A stretch of DNA of 64,000 nucleotides from Pelagibacterium halotolerans B2 (GTDB lineage: Bacteria; Pseudomonadota; Alphaproteobacteria; Rhizobiales; Devosiaceae): NCBI RefSeq assembly GCF_000230555.1, contig NC_016078.1, positions 1 to 64,000 on the forward strand. The letters run 5' to 3'. Made by a program: the position numbers and the translations under genes. The notes under the pieces were generated by a model. The model saw only the letters and a program-made list of their open reading frames with translations, made no database searches and was not told the DNA's origin. This document shows, in pieces, positions 1 through 9,866 of this stretch (position 1 is its first letter; the number at the start of each line of letters is the position of its first letter).

Positions 1-1
1 C

Positions 2-45
2 TTAGAGCCAAGGATTTGATTCAATCAAATCCTGAACGGCTCTAA
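2..45. repeat. 44-bp palindromic repeat (module C), copy 1
   Basis: This 44-bp unit has outer arms TTAGAGCC / GGCTCTAA and inner arms GGATTTGATT / AATCAAATCC, so it folds into a hairpin. It recurs identically at 12990-13033. The cobU stop codon (TAG on the minus strand, 42-44) lies inside it, so the element forms the very end of cobU. It could act as a terminator or mRNA-stabilising hairpin; that role is inferred. It resembles the mosaic palindromic elements (RIME type) known from rhizobia. Confidence 0.85.
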
Positions 46-572
46 AGCACCGGCGCCTTGCCCTTGACCACCATGGGCAGCCCCGCCACCACGAAATAGA
101 CGTGCTCGCAAATCCCCGCCAATTCCTGATGCGCCGCCCCCGTGAGATCCCGGAACGTCCGCGCCAGCGCATTGTCGGGCACGATCCCCAGCCCCACCTC
201 GTTGGACACCAGAATCACCTGAGTGTCGGTAATGTTTTCAAGCACTTCGACCAGCAGATCGACCTCTTCGGCCACATCGCGCTCCATGCTCAAAAGATTG
301 GTGATCCACAACGTCAGGCAATCGACCAGAATCACATCATGGGCCTGCGCCGCCGCAAACAACGCCTGCGGCAACTCCAGCGGCTCCTCGATGGTGGCAA
401 ACCGCCCCTCGCGGGCCCGCTGGTGCGCCGAAACCCGCTCGATCATTTCATCGTCCAGCGCCTCGGCAGTGGCCAGATAGGCGGGCGAGGTGCTGGATCG
501 CAGGGCGATCCGCTCGGCCAGCGCCGTCTTGCCCGAACGCGTTCCGCCCAGAACCAGGATGTGATCAGCCAA
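42..572 (-). CDS. cobU: Bifunctional adenosylcobinamide kinase / adenosylcobinamide-phosphate guanylyltransferase
   Basis: The 176-residue protein opens with the P-loop LGGTRSGKTALAE, the hallmark of CobU/CobP, followed by the family motifs VDCLTLWITNLL and VSNEVGLGIVPDN. The enzyme phosphorylates adenosylcobinamide and adds GMP in late cobalamin (nucleotide loop) assembly in the cytoplasm. Length is normal for the family. The start is TTG at 572, preceded by GGAGG at good spacing. The stop codon lies inside a palindromic repeat. No other cobalamin gene is in the window and I see no cobalamin riboswitch in the 167 bp upstream. Confidence 0.95.
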   Translation of the reverse strand: MADHILVLGGTRSGKTALAERIALRSSTSPAYLATAEALDDEMIERVSAHQRAREGRFATIEEPLELPQALFAAAQAHDVILVDCLTLWITNLLSMERDVAEEVDLLVEVLENITDTQVILVSNEVGLGIVPDNALARTFRDLTGAAHQELAGICEHVYFVVAGLPMVVKGKAPVL

Positions 573-665
573 ATTTATGCCCTCCGCAGTCTGTGTCCTG
601 CCAAAATGGCCGTGCCCGTTCAGCTCTTCAACCAGCCTGATCGCTCCATCGGGCCGATTTACGAT

Positions 666-694
666 TTGACCTCATAATACTTTCGTCCTATGCG
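666..694 (+). promoter_or_regulatory. Possible sigma-70-type promoter for the sugar kinase / zwf cluster
   Basis: TTGACC (666-671) is separated by 17 bp from TATGCG (689-694) in the gap between divergent cobU and the kinase gene. This is only a moderate match to the consensus and was found by eye. Confidence 0.3.
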
Positions 695-739
695 CAAGCG
701 CAGTATGGTCCGCCGCGAAAACGGGGAGCTGATCCGATC

Positions 740-1615
740 GTGCCCAAATACTTCCTCGGCGTTGATGGCGGCGGCACCAATTGCCGCATCCGCCTCGCCG
801 ATGCCAATCTTCAAACGCTCGCCGAAGCCCGCGGCGGCCGCTCCAATCTCCAGCTCGAAGGTGGCGATCCGGCCTATGCGTCCATTCAGGAAGGCACGAG
901 GCAGGTGTTTGCCCTGGCCGGGCTCGATTATGGGGAAACCGCCAACACCGAGGCGTGCTTTGGCATGGCCGGCGCGCGGCTGCCTTCGGCACGCGAGGCT
1001 TTCGCTTTGCGCCCATGGCCCTTCGCCCATGTCACCGTCTATGACGATATCGATATCGCCCGCGCCGGCGCCCATGAGGGCGAGGACGGTGCTGTCATCA
1101 TCGTGGGCACCGGTTCGGCCGGCATGGCGCTGGTCAATGGTGAGCGCTTTCAGGTCGGCGGCTGGGGCTTTCACATCGGCGATCAGATGTCGGGCGCCAT
1201 TCTGGGCCGCGAACTCGTCCGTTATGCCGTCGAGGCCACCGACGGGCTCGTCGATACCTCGCCTTTGACCGATGCCGTCATCGCCCAGCTTGGTGGCGAT
1301 CTCAACGCCGTCATGGCCTGGAGCTTCGATAGCCGCCAGCCGGCCGATTACGGTGCGCTGATGCCGCTTTTCATCGAATATTTCGAAAAAGGCGATCCCG
1401 TCGCCGCCGAGCTGATGGAAATCGAGCTTGGCTATATCGATCGCTATGTGTCTTACTTCAAATCCTGTGGTGCAGACAGACTCGCCATTGTCGGGGGCTT
1501 TGGCCAAAGGCTCATGCCTTTGCTTCAAATCCGCTACGGCGATTACGTTTCCTTGCCCCGCGCAGAACCGCTGCATGGAGCGGTGATCCTGGCCCGCCAG
1601 AACGCCGCTCGCTAA
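740..1615 (+). CDS. BadF/BadG/BcrA/BcrD-type ATPase, probable N-acetylglucosamine/glucosamine kinase
   Basis: The 291-residue protein has the ASKHA fold motifs: phosphate-1 loop FLGVDGGGTNCRIRLAD near the N-terminus, the phosphate-2/adenosine segment VGTGSAGMALVNGE near residue 130, and GGWGFHIGDQMSGAILGRE soon after. Such BadF-type proteins in proteobacteria are mostly amino-sugar kinases acting in the cytoplasm. The start is GTG. It lies 24 bp upstream of zwf in the same direction, so it may feed phosphorylated hexose into the Entner-Doudoroff genes that follow; that link is inferred. Substrate specificity cannot be read from the sequence. Confidence 0.8.
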   Translation: MPKYFLGVDGGGTNCRIRLADANLQTLAEARGGRSNLQLEGGDPAYASIQEGTRQVFALAGLDYGETANTEACFGMAGARLPSAREAFALRPWPFAHVTVYDDIDIARAGAHEGEDGAVIIVGTGSAGMALVNGERFQVGGWGFHIGDQMSGAILGRELVRYAVEATDGLVDTSPLTDAVIAQLGGDLNAVMAWSFDSRQPADYGALMPLFIEYFEKGDPVAAELMEIELGYIDRYVSYFKSCGADRLAIVGGFGQRLMPLLQIRYGDYVSLPRAEPLHGAVILARQNAAR

Positions 1616-1639
1616 TTTGTTAATGACGGAGGCTCGTCC

Positions 1640-3121
1640 TTGTCCGCACGCATTATTCCGGTCCAGCCATTCGATTATGTGGTGTTCGGCGCTACGGGTG
1701 ATCTGACCCGGCGCAAACTGATCCCGGCGCTTTATCATCGCTTTGCCGATGGTCAGTTCGATGAGCGCTCGCGCATTATCGGCGTATCGCGTTCGGCGCT
1801 GTCTGACGCAGATTTCCAGAAATTCGCCCGCGACGCGGTCACTGAATTTGTCGATAAGGTCGATCAGCACAAGGATGTGATCGCCCGGTTCATCTCGTGC
1901 TTTTCCTATATCGCCAACGATGTGACCGACAAGGACGGCTGGGCCGATCTCGAAAAGGCCCTGCGCGCCGATCCCGAGATCGAACGCGCCTTTTATCTCG
2001 CCGTGGCCCCCTCGCTGTTCGGACCCATCTGCGATTATCTCGACAACAAGGGCTATTGGCGCCGCGATGCCCGCGTCGTTGTCGAAAAGCCCTTGGGGCA
2101 CGACCTCGAATCCTCGATGGAAATCAACGACGCGATCTCCGAGGTCTTCGCCGAAGATCAGGTTTACCGCATCGATCACTATCTCGGTAAGGAAACCGTC
2201 CAGAACCTGCTGGCCCTACGCTTCGGCAACATCCTGTTCGAGCCCATCTGGGACGCCGCCCATATCGACCACGTCCAGATCACCGTGGCCGAGGATGTCG
2301 GCGCCGGCACGCGTGGTTATTATGACGATTCCGGCGCCCTGCGGGATATGGTCCAGAACCATATGATGCAGCTTTTGTGCCTCGTCGCCATGGAGCCCCC
2401 GGCGTCCGACGATGCCAACGCCCTGCGCGACGAAAAGCTCAAGGTTCTGCGGTCGCTAAAGCCCATCACCGGCGACAATGTCTCCAAATGCACCGTACGC
2501 GGGCAATACAAGGGCGGCGCGGTCAATGGCGGTTCGGTCACCTCCTATCAGGACGAATTGCCCGAGGACAAGAAGGGCTCGAAAACAGAGACCTTCGTGG
2601 CGATCAAGGCCGAGGTCGAAAACTGGCGCTGGTCCGGCGTGCCCTTTTATCTGCGCACCGGCAAGCGCCTGCCCTCGCGGGTTTCGGAAATCGTCATCCA
2701 GTTCCGCGCCATCCCCCATTCGATCTTCGATCACGCCGAAGGTGCCCCCAAGCCCAATAAGCTCGTCCTGCGCCTGCAGCCCGACGAGGGTGTAAAACTG
2801 TTCCTGATGATCAAGGATCCCGGTCCCGGCGGCATGCGCCTGCGCGAAGTGCCGCTCAACCTTTCCTTTGCCGAAACCTTCTCCGAACGCACCCCCGAAG
2901 CCTATGAACGGCTTTTGATGGACGTCATCCGTGGCAACCAGACCCTGTTCATGCGCCGCGACGAGCTTGAGGCCGCATGGCGCTGGATCGATCCGATCCG
3001 TCAGGCCTGGGACAATGCGTCAGATGCCCCCCAGACCTATACTGCGGGAACATGGGGGCCGACTGCCTCAGTTGCGCTCATCGAACGCGATGGACGCACC
3101 TGGCACGAAGGCGACGCCTGA
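1640..3121 (+). CDS. zwf: Glucose-6-phosphate 1-dehydrogenase
   Basis: At 493 residues this is a full-length G6PD. The Rossmann motif GATGDLTRRKLIPALYHR begins near residue 13, VVEKPLGHDL lies near 147, and the active-site signature RIDHYLGKETVQN near 178 carries the catalytic His and Lys. It oxidises glucose-6-phosphate to 6-phosphogluconolactone, making NADPH. The start is TTG at 1640 with a GGAGG ribosome binding site about 8 nt upstream. It heads a zwf-pgl-edd set that covers the first three steps of the Entner-Doudoroff pathway; eda is not in this window. Confidence 0.97.
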   Translation: MSARIIPVQPFDYVVFGATGDLTRRKLIPALYHRFADGQFDERSRIIGVSRSALSDADFQKFARDAVTEFVDKVDQHKDVIARFISCFSYIANDVTDKDGWADLEKALRADPEIERAFYLAVAPSLFGPICDYLDNKGYWRRDARVVVEKPLGHDLESSMEINDAISEVFAEDQVYRIDHYLGKETVQNLLALRFGNILFEPIWDAAHIDHVQITVAEDVGAGTRGYYDDSGALRDMVQNHMMQLLCLVAMEPPASDDANALRDEKLKVLRSLKPITGDNVSKCTVRGQYKGGAVNGGSVTSYQDELPEDKKGSKTETFVAIKAEVENWRWSGVPFYLRTGKRLPSRVSEIVIQFRAIPHSIFDHAEGAPKPNKLVLRLQPDEGVKLFLMIKDPGPGGMRLREVPLNLSFAETFSERTPEAYERLLMDVIRGNQTLFMRRDELEAAWRWIDPIRQAWDNASDAPQTYTAGTWGPTASVALIERDGRTWHEGDA

Positions 3122-3139
3122 ACCAGTCTGGAGAATACA

Positions 3140-3838
3140 ATGACCATCGAGCGCAACGTCTTTTCGACAAAGGATCGGCTGGCCGAGGCCCTTGCCGACG
3201 CTGTGGCCCAAAATTTGAACGCGGGACTCGATCAGCGCGGAGTGGCATCGCTTGCGGTCTCGGGCGGCTCGACGCCAAGGCGCTTTTTCCAGGTGCTCGG
3301 TGCGCGCGACGATCTCGACTGGGAAAATATAGCGGTAACCCTTGTCGACGAGCGCTGGGTGGACGAAAATTCGGAACGGTCGAATGCGCGGCTGGTAAAG
3401 GAAAATCTTCTGGCCGGTCCCGCCTCCGTCGCTGCCTTTGTGCCGCTTTACGCTGGCACGCCCGAGCCCGACGCGGCGGGCATCGCAAAGTCCAACGCCG
3501 CTCTCGATTGCCTGCCCATGCCCTTTGATGCGGTGATCCTTGGCATGGGCAATGACGGGCACACCGCCTCGTTCTTTCCCGGCGGCGACACGCTTCAGGG
3601 CGCGCTCAATGCCGAGGGTCCGCTCATCGCCATCAATGCCCCCGGCGCTGGCGAACCGCGCGTCACCTTCACACTGCCGCGCCTTCTCGACACGCGCGCC
3701 CTCTATCTTCACATCGAAGGCGATGAAAAGGCCCAGGTGCTCGACAAGGCGCTCCAGACCGGTCCGGTCGAATCCATGCCGGTGCGCGCCGTCCTTTCAC
3801 AAAACCATATTCCCGTTTCCCTCTTCTGGTGTCCCTGA
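3140..3838 (+). CDS. pgl: 6-phosphogluconolactonase
   Basis: The 232-residue protein carries SGGSTPRRFF near residue 40, VTLVDERWV near residue 66 and GMGNDGHTASFFPG near residue 136, the diagnostic motifs of the DevB/Pgl family. It hydrolyses 6-phosphoglucono-1,5-lactone to 6-phosphogluconate. It starts 18 bp after zwf and precedes edd, so the three genes are likely co-transcribed. Confidence 0.96.
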   Translation: MTIERNVFSTKDRLAEALADAVAQNLNAGLDQRGVASLAVSGGSTPRRFFQVLGARDDLDWENIAVTLVDERWVDENSERSNARLVKENLLAGPASVAAFVPLYAGTPEPDAAGIAKSNAALDCLPMPFDAVILGMGNDGHTASFFPGGDTLQGALNAEGPLIAINAPGAGEPRVTFTLPRLLDTRALYLHIEGDEKAQVLDKALQTGPVESMPVRAVLSQNHIPVSLFWCP

Positions 3839-3860
3839 GGCCAAACCAGACCCAGGGTCA

Positions 3861-3884
3861 CCTCCTTCATCCTCGCTAAGGAGG
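3861..3884 (+). promoter_or_regulatory. Hairpin that can sequester the edd ribosome binding site
   Basis: CCTCCTT (3861-3867) is perfectly complementary to AAGGAGG (3878-3884), with a 10-nt loop. The second arm is the Shine-Dalgarno sequence of edd, 5 nt before its ATG at 3890. If it forms in the mRNA it would mask the ribosome binding site. The regulatory role is inferred. Confidence 0.5.
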
Positions 3885-3889
3885 CGACC

Positions 3890-5704
3890 ATGACCGTAAA
3901 GACCACAATCAAGGACGTGACCGACGCCATAACGCGGCGCTCGGAAGCGTCGCGCCGCACCTATCTCGATCGGCTCGACAAGGCGCGCGCCCAAGGCGTT
4001 TATCGCTCAGCGCTTTCCTGCGGCAATCTTGCTCACGGCTTTGCCGCCTGCGGTCCCTCCGACAAGGCGCAACTGGCCGGCGATCAGGCCCTCAATCTGG
4101 GCATCATCACCGCCTATAACGACATGCTCTCGGCCCACCAGCCCTACGAAACCTATCCCGCCATCATCCGCGAAGCAGCGCGCGAGGCTGGTGGTGTCGC
4201 CCAGGTCGCGGGCGGCGTGCCCGCCATGTGCGATGGTGTGACCCAGGGTCAGCTCGGCATGGATCTCTCGCTGTTTTCGCGCGATGTGATTGCAATGGCC
4301 GCTGCTGTCGGCCTGTCCCACAATATGTTCGACGCTGCGGTTTTTCTCGGCATCTGCGACAAGATCGTCCCCGGCCTCGTGATTTCGGCCCTCACCTTCG
4401 GGCACCTGCCTGCCATTTTTATCCCCGCCGGCCCCATGACCACCGGCTTGCCCAACGATGAAAAGGCCCGCGTCCGCCAACTCTATATGGAAGGCAAGGT
4501 CGGCCGCGACGAACTGCTCGAGGCCGAATCCAGATCCTATCATGGCCCGGGCACCTGCACCTTTTACGGCACCGCCAATTCCAACCAGATGCTCATGGAA
4601 ATCATGGGCCTGCACCTGCCCGGCGCCAGCTTTGTCAATCCCGGCACGCCTCTGCGGGACGCGCTGACCAAAGCCGCAACCAAACGCGCGCTGGCCATCA
4701 CCGCGCAGGGCAATCAATATACTCCCGCCGGTCACGTCATTGACGAAAAATCCATAGTCAACGGCCTGGTCGGCCTGCTCGCCACGGGCGGCTCGACCAA
4801 TCACACAATGCACCTTGTCGCCATGGCCAACGCGGCGGGTTTGAAAATCACCTGGGAAGACATGTCCGTCCTCTCCGACGTCGTCCCGCTTCTGGCGCGC
4901 GTCTATCCCAACGGTCTGGCCGACGTGAACCATTTCCACGCGGCCGGCGGCATGGGGTTCCTCATCCGCGAACTGCGCGACGCGGGCTATCTCCATGACG
5001 ATGTGACCACCGTCTGGGGCAAGGGGCTCGACGCCTACACCAAAGAGCCGCGCTACATCGAAGAAGAGCTGACCTTTGAGCCGGCGCCTGCCCAGAGCGG
5101 CAACCCCAAGGTGCTGACCGTGGCCAGCGAGCCCTTCGCCAAGTCCGGCGGGTTGAAACTGCTCTCGGGCAATCTGGGCAAATCGGTCATCAAGATCTCC
5201 GCCGTCAAGGCCGAAAACCGCCTCGTCCAGGCGCCGGCGCGGGTCTTTCACTCCCAGCAGGGCCTGCAGGACGCCTTCAAGGCCGGCGAATTGACCTCCG
5301 ATTTTATCGCCGTCATCCGCTTCCAGGGTCCCAGGGCCATCGGCATGCCCGAACTGCACAAGCTCACCCCGGCGCTCGGCATCCTCCAGGATCGGGGCAT
5401 CAAGGTTGCGCTGGTCACCGACGGACGCATGTCGGGCGCCTCGGGCAAGGTGCCCGCCGCCATCCACATGACCCCCGAAGCCGCCGATGGCGGGCCCATT
5501 GCCAAGGTCAGGGATGGCGACCTGCTGCGCCTCGACGCCGAAATGGGAACGCTTGAATTTCTCGGCGACGCAGAAGAATTTGCATCCCGCCCGGTCGCAA
5601 CCGAGGATTTGACCGATCAGCATTACGGCATGGGCCGCGAATTGTTCGCCGGGTTCCGGCAACTCGTGGGCGCTGCCGATCGCGGCGCGAGCGTTTTCGC
5701 CTGA
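3890..5704 (+). CDS. edd: 6-phosphogluconate dehydratase (Entner-Doudoroff)
   Basis: The 604-residue protein is a full-length member of the IlvD/Edd family. Recognisable stretches are [34 protein letters not shown], the cysteine-containing [24 protein letters not shown] and [10 protein letters not shown]. The conserved cysteines are expected to hold a [4Fe-4S] cluster. It dehydrates 6-phosphogluconate to 2-keto-3-deoxy-6-phosphogluconate. Length and motifs favour Edd over dihydroxy-acid dehydratase, and the zwf-pgl context agrees. Its stop overlaps the next start (TGATG). Confidence 0.96.
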   Translation: MTVKTTIKDVTDAITRRSEASRRTYLDRLDKARAQGVYRSALSCGNLAHGFAACGPSDKAQLAGDQALNLGIITAYNDMLSAHQPYETYPAIIREAAREAGGVAQVAGGVPAMCDGVTQGQLGMDLSLFSRDVIAMAAAVGLSHNMFDAAVFLGICDKIVPGLVISALTFGHLPAIFIPAGPMTTGLPNDEKARVRQLYMEGKVGRDELLEAESRSYHGPGTCTFYGTANSNQMLMEIMGLHLPGASFVNPGTPLRDALTKAATKRALAITAQGNQYTPAGHVIDEKSIVNGLVGLLATGGSTNHTMHLVAMANAAGLKITWEDMSVLSDVVPLLARVYPNGLADVNHFHAAGGMGFLIRELRDAGYLHDDVTTVWGKGLDAYTKEPRYIEEELTFEPAPAQSGNPKVLTVASEPFAKSGGLKLLSGNLGKSVIKISAVKAENRLVQAPARVFHSQQGLQDAFKAGELTSDFIAVIRFQGPRAIGMPELHKLTPALGILQDRGIKVALVTDGRMSGASGKVPAAIHMTPEAADGGPIAKVRDGDLLRLDAEMGTLEFLGDAEEFASRPVATEDLTDQHYGMGRELFAGFRQLVGAADRGASVFA

Positions 5705-6141
5705 TGGCGCAACACGACTTTACGCTGCTCGCGGTCCCTGTCTTTTCGCCGCTGTGCAATCTCGGCTTTGCCCTGCGCCGGGAGGTGTTTGTCATCGAGC
5801 AGTGCGTGCCCGAGGAACTCGAACACGATGCCGACGACATGACGGCCACCCACATTGTGGGCATCATGGAGGGCAGCGTCGTTGCCGTAGCCCGCATCCT
5901 GTTCAAGCCCGAGCATGCCAAGATCGGCCGCGTAGCGATCGCGGCGTCCCATCGCGGAAAAGGGCTCGGCGCCCGGCTCATCGCGTTCGCGGTGCAGGTG
6001 GCGGGCGAAAACGGTCAGCCGCGCTGCTATCTCGAAAGCCAGTCCGACAAGACGGGCTTTTACGCCCGCCTCGGGTTCGTCGCCTTTGGGGACCAGTTCA
6101 TGGACGCAGGCATTCCTCATCTCGGGATGAAGAACTACTGA
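5704..6141 (+). CDS. GNAT-family N-acetyltransferase
   Basis: The 145-residue protein has the GNAT acetyl-CoA binding motif A, IGRVAIAASHRGKGLGARLIAFAV, in its middle (about residues 78-101), and a C-terminal SDKTGFYARLGF segment typical of ElaA-like small GNATs. The start overlaps the edd stop by one base, so translation is probably coupled. The acceptor substrate is unknown. Confidence 0.85.
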   Translation: MAQHDFTLLAVPVFSPLCNLGFALRREVFVIEQCVPEELEHDADDMTATHIVGIMEGSVVAVARILFKPEHAKIGRVAIAASHRGKGLGARLIAFAVQVAGENGQPRCYLESQSDKTGFYARLGFVAFGDQFMDAGIPHLGMKNY

Positions 6142-6145
6142 ACGA

Positions 6146-6170
6146 CCGGGGAGGGTGTTTCCCTCTCCGG
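6146..6170. terminator. Stem-loop between convergent GNAT and BCCT genes
   Basis: The arms CCGGGGAGGG and CCCTCTCCGG pair with one mismatch around a TGTTT loop. The hairpin lies in the 35-bp gap between two convergent genes and could end transcription from both sides, though no long T-run follows. Confidence 0.5.
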
Positions 6171-6176
6171 ACTGTC

Positions 6177-8186
6177 TTAGCTTGCCCCGACGCTGTGCTC
6201 TGGGGCTGCGGTGACAAGCTGGGAGGCCGGCATCTGGACCAGAGCCAGATAGCGCTCGAACTGGACCAGAACGTCCGCGATAAGCTGCTCGCGCGTCATC
6301 CCCATCACATCATAGCCTTTCGAACCATCCGAGAAATAGGTCCTTGCCTCGTGGCGCACTTCGGGGCGGCTGGCTTCAAAGGCCGTAAATACCGCCAGAC
6401 GCTGTTCGGCGCTCTGCAAGCCATAAACGAAGTTGCGTACAGCTTCGGACGGTGCCACCAGCGCGATGGTCCCGGCGGCCTCGTCCTCCTCCAGATGCGC
6501 CTCCCAACCGCGTTTTGCCAATTCGTCCCGCACTTGTTCGAGTGCTGCCTTGGCCTCGCCGCAGATGAAGGCCGTAACCTCCTTGAGCGTCGGCGCCTTG
6601 AGCATCAGAGCCAGCCTCCTCTGCCAGGTCAGGCCTGAGGCTGGGTGGGCAGGTCCGGAATGGGGTGAGGCCGCTTGCGCGTCCTGTTGGGCAAGGTCGG
6701 CCCGCATGCCGACATAAAGGGACCACACCAGTGCCAGCATCACGAATGTGAAGGGCAGGGCGCTTGCGATGGTCGCCGATTGCAGCGCACCGAGTCCACC
6801 TGCCAGCAACAGCCCGGCCGCCACAACGCCCTCCATGACGCACCAGAAGATGCGCTGCGCGGTCGAGGTTTCCGTTTCCCCGCCAGCCGCGATTGTGTCC
6901 ACCACCAGCGAACCCGAATCCGAGGAGGTAATGAAAAATACCGCAACGAGAATGACCGCCAGCGTCGAGGTGACTGCGGGGAGCGGCAGATAGGTGAAGA
7001 ACTGGAACAGTCCCACCGCCACGTCGTTGGCGACCGCCACACCCAGTTCTCCGGCTGCCACGCCCGTGTCCACAAACATCGCAGTGTTGCCGAAAACCGT
7101 CATCCAGAAAAAGGTGAAGCCGGCCGGGATGAACAGCACCGCGACAATGAATTCGCGCACCGTACGCCCGCGCGAAATGCGCGCGATGAACATGCCCACG
7201 AACGGAGACCACGAAATCCACCAGGCCCAGTAGAACAGCGTCCAGCTATCGATCCAGGGCGTGGGTTCATAGGCATAGATGTTGAAGGTCCGCAACAGCA
7301 GCGTATCGAGATAGAGCCCGATATTTTGGACAAAATCCCTGAGGAGATCCGCTGTCGGTCCCACGACCAGAACGAACACCATCAACAGAACGGCCACGAT
7401 CAGATTGGTTTCTGAAAGGATCCGCACGCCTTTGTCGAGTCCCGTGACCACCGAGACGGTTGCCAGCGTCGTGATGATCGCGATCAGCGGTACCTGCACC
7501 TGCGGCCCGATCGGCAGACCGATCAGATAGTTGAGCCCGGCATTGATCTGATTGACCCCAAGCCCCAGCGAGGTGGCAATTCCAAACATGGTGCCCACAA
7601 TGGCAAATATGTCGACCGCGTGCCCGATCGGTCCGTTGATCCGGCCCTTGAGCAGCGGGTAGAGCCCGGACCGTATGGTCAGGGGCAGATTGTAGCGATA
7701 GCCGAAATAGGCCAGCGACAGCCCCACCACGGCATAGATCGCCCAGGCGTGGATGCCCCAGTGAAAAAAGGTTACCGCCATCGATTCGCGCATCGCCGCG
7801 ACGCTGCCCGGCTCAGCGGTCGGCGGGGCATAAAAATGGGTCATCGGTTCGCCGACGGCATAAAACATCAGCCCGATCCCCATACCGGCCGCAAACAGCA
7901 TCGCTATCCAGGAGAGATATTTGAAGTCCGGCGTCGCATCGTCGGGCCCCAGCTTGAGCGATCCGAAGCGCCCCAGCGAGAACAGCAGCACCGACGCCAG
8001 AAAAATGCCCACCGACAGCAGGTACAGCCAGCCGAAATTGCCAAGAATACCGGCCTGCAAAGCCGAAAAGATATTTGCTGCCTGATCGGGCATTACAACC
8101 CCGATCAAAAGGAAGACGGCAATAACGACAATGGCGCCGAAAAAGACCGGTGGATTGATGACGAAACCCGAAAACATGAACCCCAC
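6177..8186 (-). CDS. BCCT-family transporter (choline/glycine betaine, BetT-like)
   Basis: The 669-residue protein shows about 12 hydrophobic segments and the BCCT signature regions: [33 protein letters not shown], the Trp-rich [20 protein letters not shown] and [11 protein letters not shown]. The last 170 residues or so are hydrophilic, like the cytoplasmic regulatory tail of E. coli BetT. It should import a quaternary ammonium osmolyte driven by an ion gradient. The assigned start is GTG at 8186; an in-frame ATG at 8177 is an alternative. No bet genes flank it, which fits osmoprotection more than catabolism (inference). Confidence 0.93.
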   Translation of the reverse strand: MGFMFSGFVINPPVFFGAIVVIAVFLLIGVVMPDQAANIFSALQAGILGNFGWLYLLSVGIFLASVLLFSLGRFGSLKLGPDDATPDFKYLSWIAMLFAAGMGIGLMFYAVGEPMTHFYAPPTAEPGSVAAMRESMAVTFFHWGIHAWAIYAVVGLSLAYFGYRYNLPLTIRSGLYPLLKGRINGPIGHAVDIFAIVGTMFGIATSLGLGVNQINAGLNYLIGLPIGPQVQVPLIAIITTLATVSVVTGLDKGVRILSETNLIVAVLLMVFVLVVGPTADLLRDFVQNIGLYLDTLLLRTFNIYAYEPTPWIDSWTLFYWAWWISWSPFVGMFIARISRGRTVREFIVAVLFIPAGFTFFWMTVFGNTAMFVDTGVAAGELGVAVANDVAVGLFQFFTYLPLPAVTSTLAVILVAVFFITSSDSGSLVVDTIAAGGETETSTAQRIFWCVMEGVVAAGLLLAGGLGALQSATIASALPFTFVMLALVWSLYVGMRADLAQQDAQAASPHSGPAHPASGLTWQRRLALMLKAPTLKEVTAFICGEAKAALEQVRDELAKRGWEAHLEEDEAAGTIALVAPSEAVRNFVYGLQSAEQRLAVFTAFEASRPEVRHEARTYFSDGSKGYDVMGMTREQLIADVLVQFERYLALVQMPASQLVTAAPEHSVGAS

Positions 8187-8298
8187 TCATTTCTTGTTCA
8201 GGCCGCCGGACAACATCAGCCTGAGGCGATTAAATTGAGCAAAGTCTATCAGTGCGTGGCGGTGTTACAACCGCCTGTGGAAAACAACGCGGTTTCCC

Positions 8299-9036
8299 TC
8301 ATGGCTTCCGCGACGCCGTCTCCTTGAGCAGCAGGTCCTTGGCCTGGTTGATCTTGGCGGCCAGAAACGCCGAGCCGCCCGTATCGGGATGAACCTTTTT
8401 CATCAGTTTGCGATGTGCCGCTTTGATCGCCGCGGCACCGGCGCCCGGTTCCAGCCCCAGCACCTCATAGGCTTCCTCCAGCCCGCTTACGCCGGGCGCC
8501 GTGTGGGAAGCCTCGGCTTCCTCATCGCCGGTTTCCATGCCGAACTCACTCGCGAAATAGTCGCGCCACCCGGCGCGATTGGCATCGAGCCAGCTTTTGA
8601 AAAGCGCCAGCGAGTCCGGATCATCACCCACTTCGTCATAGAACGCCCAGCATTCTTCTGCCGAAAGGTCAGCCAATGCGCGCCCGGCAAAATGCCCCGC
8701 TCGCACGGTGCCGTAAACCGAGCCCGTTTCGTGCTCGAGCTTCATGTCGAGATAGGCTGAAGAAACGCTCGAAACATTATTGGGGCTCGACATGCCGGCC
8801 CCGAAATCGATCGGGCCCAGCCGTCCCCGCATCAGGACGCCCAGCCCGCCCGCCGCCATGAAACTGGCCAAAAGCATCTGCCCACGCAGGCCAAGCAACG
8901 CCGCACCGGCGACGAGTCCGCCACCCACGACCCAGCGCAGCGCGCGCACCAATTGCCGGATCTCGCCCCGCACAAAGAGCGAATAGAGATAAAGGGCGAT
9001 CAGCGCCACCGCGCCGGCAAGGACGAACCAGATCAT
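8299..9036 (-). CDS. Membrane-anchored J-domain protein
   Basis: From the ATG at 9036 the protein is 245 residues. It begins with hydrophobic segments ([20 protein letters not shown] and a second around residues 35-60) and ends with a J domain ([20 protein letters not shown], then HPDTGG). The HPD tripeptide that stimulates DnaK ATPase is present. The ATG overlaps the expected stop of the upstream VWA gene as ATGA. In this sequence the upstream gene runs into this frame without a stop, so an automatic caller would report one fused protein of about 476 residues. I treat them as two genes. Confidence 0.8.
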   Translation of the reverse strand: MIWFVLAGAVALIALYLYSLFVRGEIRQLVRALRWVVGGGLVAGAALLGLRGQMLLASFMAAGGLGVLMRGRLGPIDFGAGMSSPNNVSSVSSAYLDMKLEHETGSVYGTVRAGHFAGRALADLSAEECWAFYDEVGDDPDSLALFKSWLDANRAGWRDYFASEFGMETGDEEAEASHTAPGVSGLEEAYEVLGLEPGAGAAAIKAAHRKLMKKVHPDTGGSAFLAAKINQAKDLLLKETASRKP

Positions 9037-9729
9037 GAAAGCTGTTCGAGCAGCAGCTTTGCCGTCCCGCCCTGCTGGAGCTTGAGCGCGGCTCGCCCGC
9101 CACTGGCACAGGCGGGCTGCCGCACCGGCGTTGAACCGTGCATAGGCACCCTTGGTCAGCCGCGCGAACTCCTTGAACGCGGTCTGCGCCATCGGGTCGT
9201 GCCCTTCCTGAAACAGGAATATCGGGCAGCCAAGCAGCCCCAGCTCTCCCGCCTTCTGGGCCAGTTTGTCGATATCTTCTTCCATGGCATCGCCGACATA
9301 GACGACAGCATTTATCTTTTTCTTGTTGTGCTCGTTTCGGGCGTGGGCCAGCACCTTGGAGATCTGCGTATGGCCACCCCGGCAGTCTATGCCCGTCATC
9401 AGTTCTGCCAGCCCCCGTGCATCGGAAACCCAGCGCGAGGCCCGGCATTCCCCAAAGCCACGGAAATAGATGAGTTGAACGTCAAGGCCGCCCGTCTTGG
9501 CTACCGTTTCAAACATTTCCCCCTGCAACTGGCACGCCAGGTCCCACGTCGGCTGGCGGCTCATTGTGGCGTCCATGGCAAACAACAGGCGGCCGCGTTC
9601 ATCCGCGTTCGTCGTCTTCGCAGCGCTCATGGCGCCCACCTTGGCAACGAAATCGGCGACCTCCGCATGCGATGCGCGATCTGCGGTCGGAGGGGTGTTG
9701 GAAGCTTTTGTCGGGGTCTTTTCGGCCAC
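9033..9729 (-). pseudogene. VWA-like protein gene with frame-disrupting deletion near its 3' end
   Basis: The GTG start at 9729 has a strong ribosome binding site (AAAGGAGAGGAC). The protein shows a degenerate MIDAS-like DATMSR, then [10 protein letters not shown] and [12 protein letters not shown], as in alphaproteobacterial VWA proteins encoded next to J-domain proteins. After FNAGAAARL the reading frame jumps. The expected C-terminus ([12 protein letters not shown] ... LLLEQLS, stop TGA at 9033-9035) lies in another frame, and about ten residues usual for the family seem missing. The break (about 9102-9110) sits in the loop of a perfect GCCCGCC/GGCGGGC inverted repeat. It is either a real deletion that fuses this gene to the J-domain gene or a sequencing/assembly error. 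Confidence 0.7.
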
Positions 9730-9866
9730 GTCCTCTCCTTTCTCCCTGAATATGGGCCGCTCCGCCGCGCCCTGCAAGGCCGGGCAGACCCCGCTGCTTG
9801 TGTTCGGTTCAATTTTCCGGCAAAAGTGAAATTCGACGCTTTTATTGCCGGGCCTCACCACCGAAT

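Noticed and set aside
573..739. Cobalamin riboswitch upstream of cobU
   Set aside because: I searched for a B12-box-like sequence by eye and found none; the gap is also short.
659..2179. A 506-residue minus-strand frame across the sugar kinase and zwf
   Set aside because: It lies antisense to two well-supported genes and has shadow-type composition.
4007..5662. A 551-residue open frame on the minus strand opposite edd
   Set aside because: It mirrors edd codon by codon, is rich in Gly/His/Asp typical of antisense frames in GC-rich DNA, and has no family motifs.
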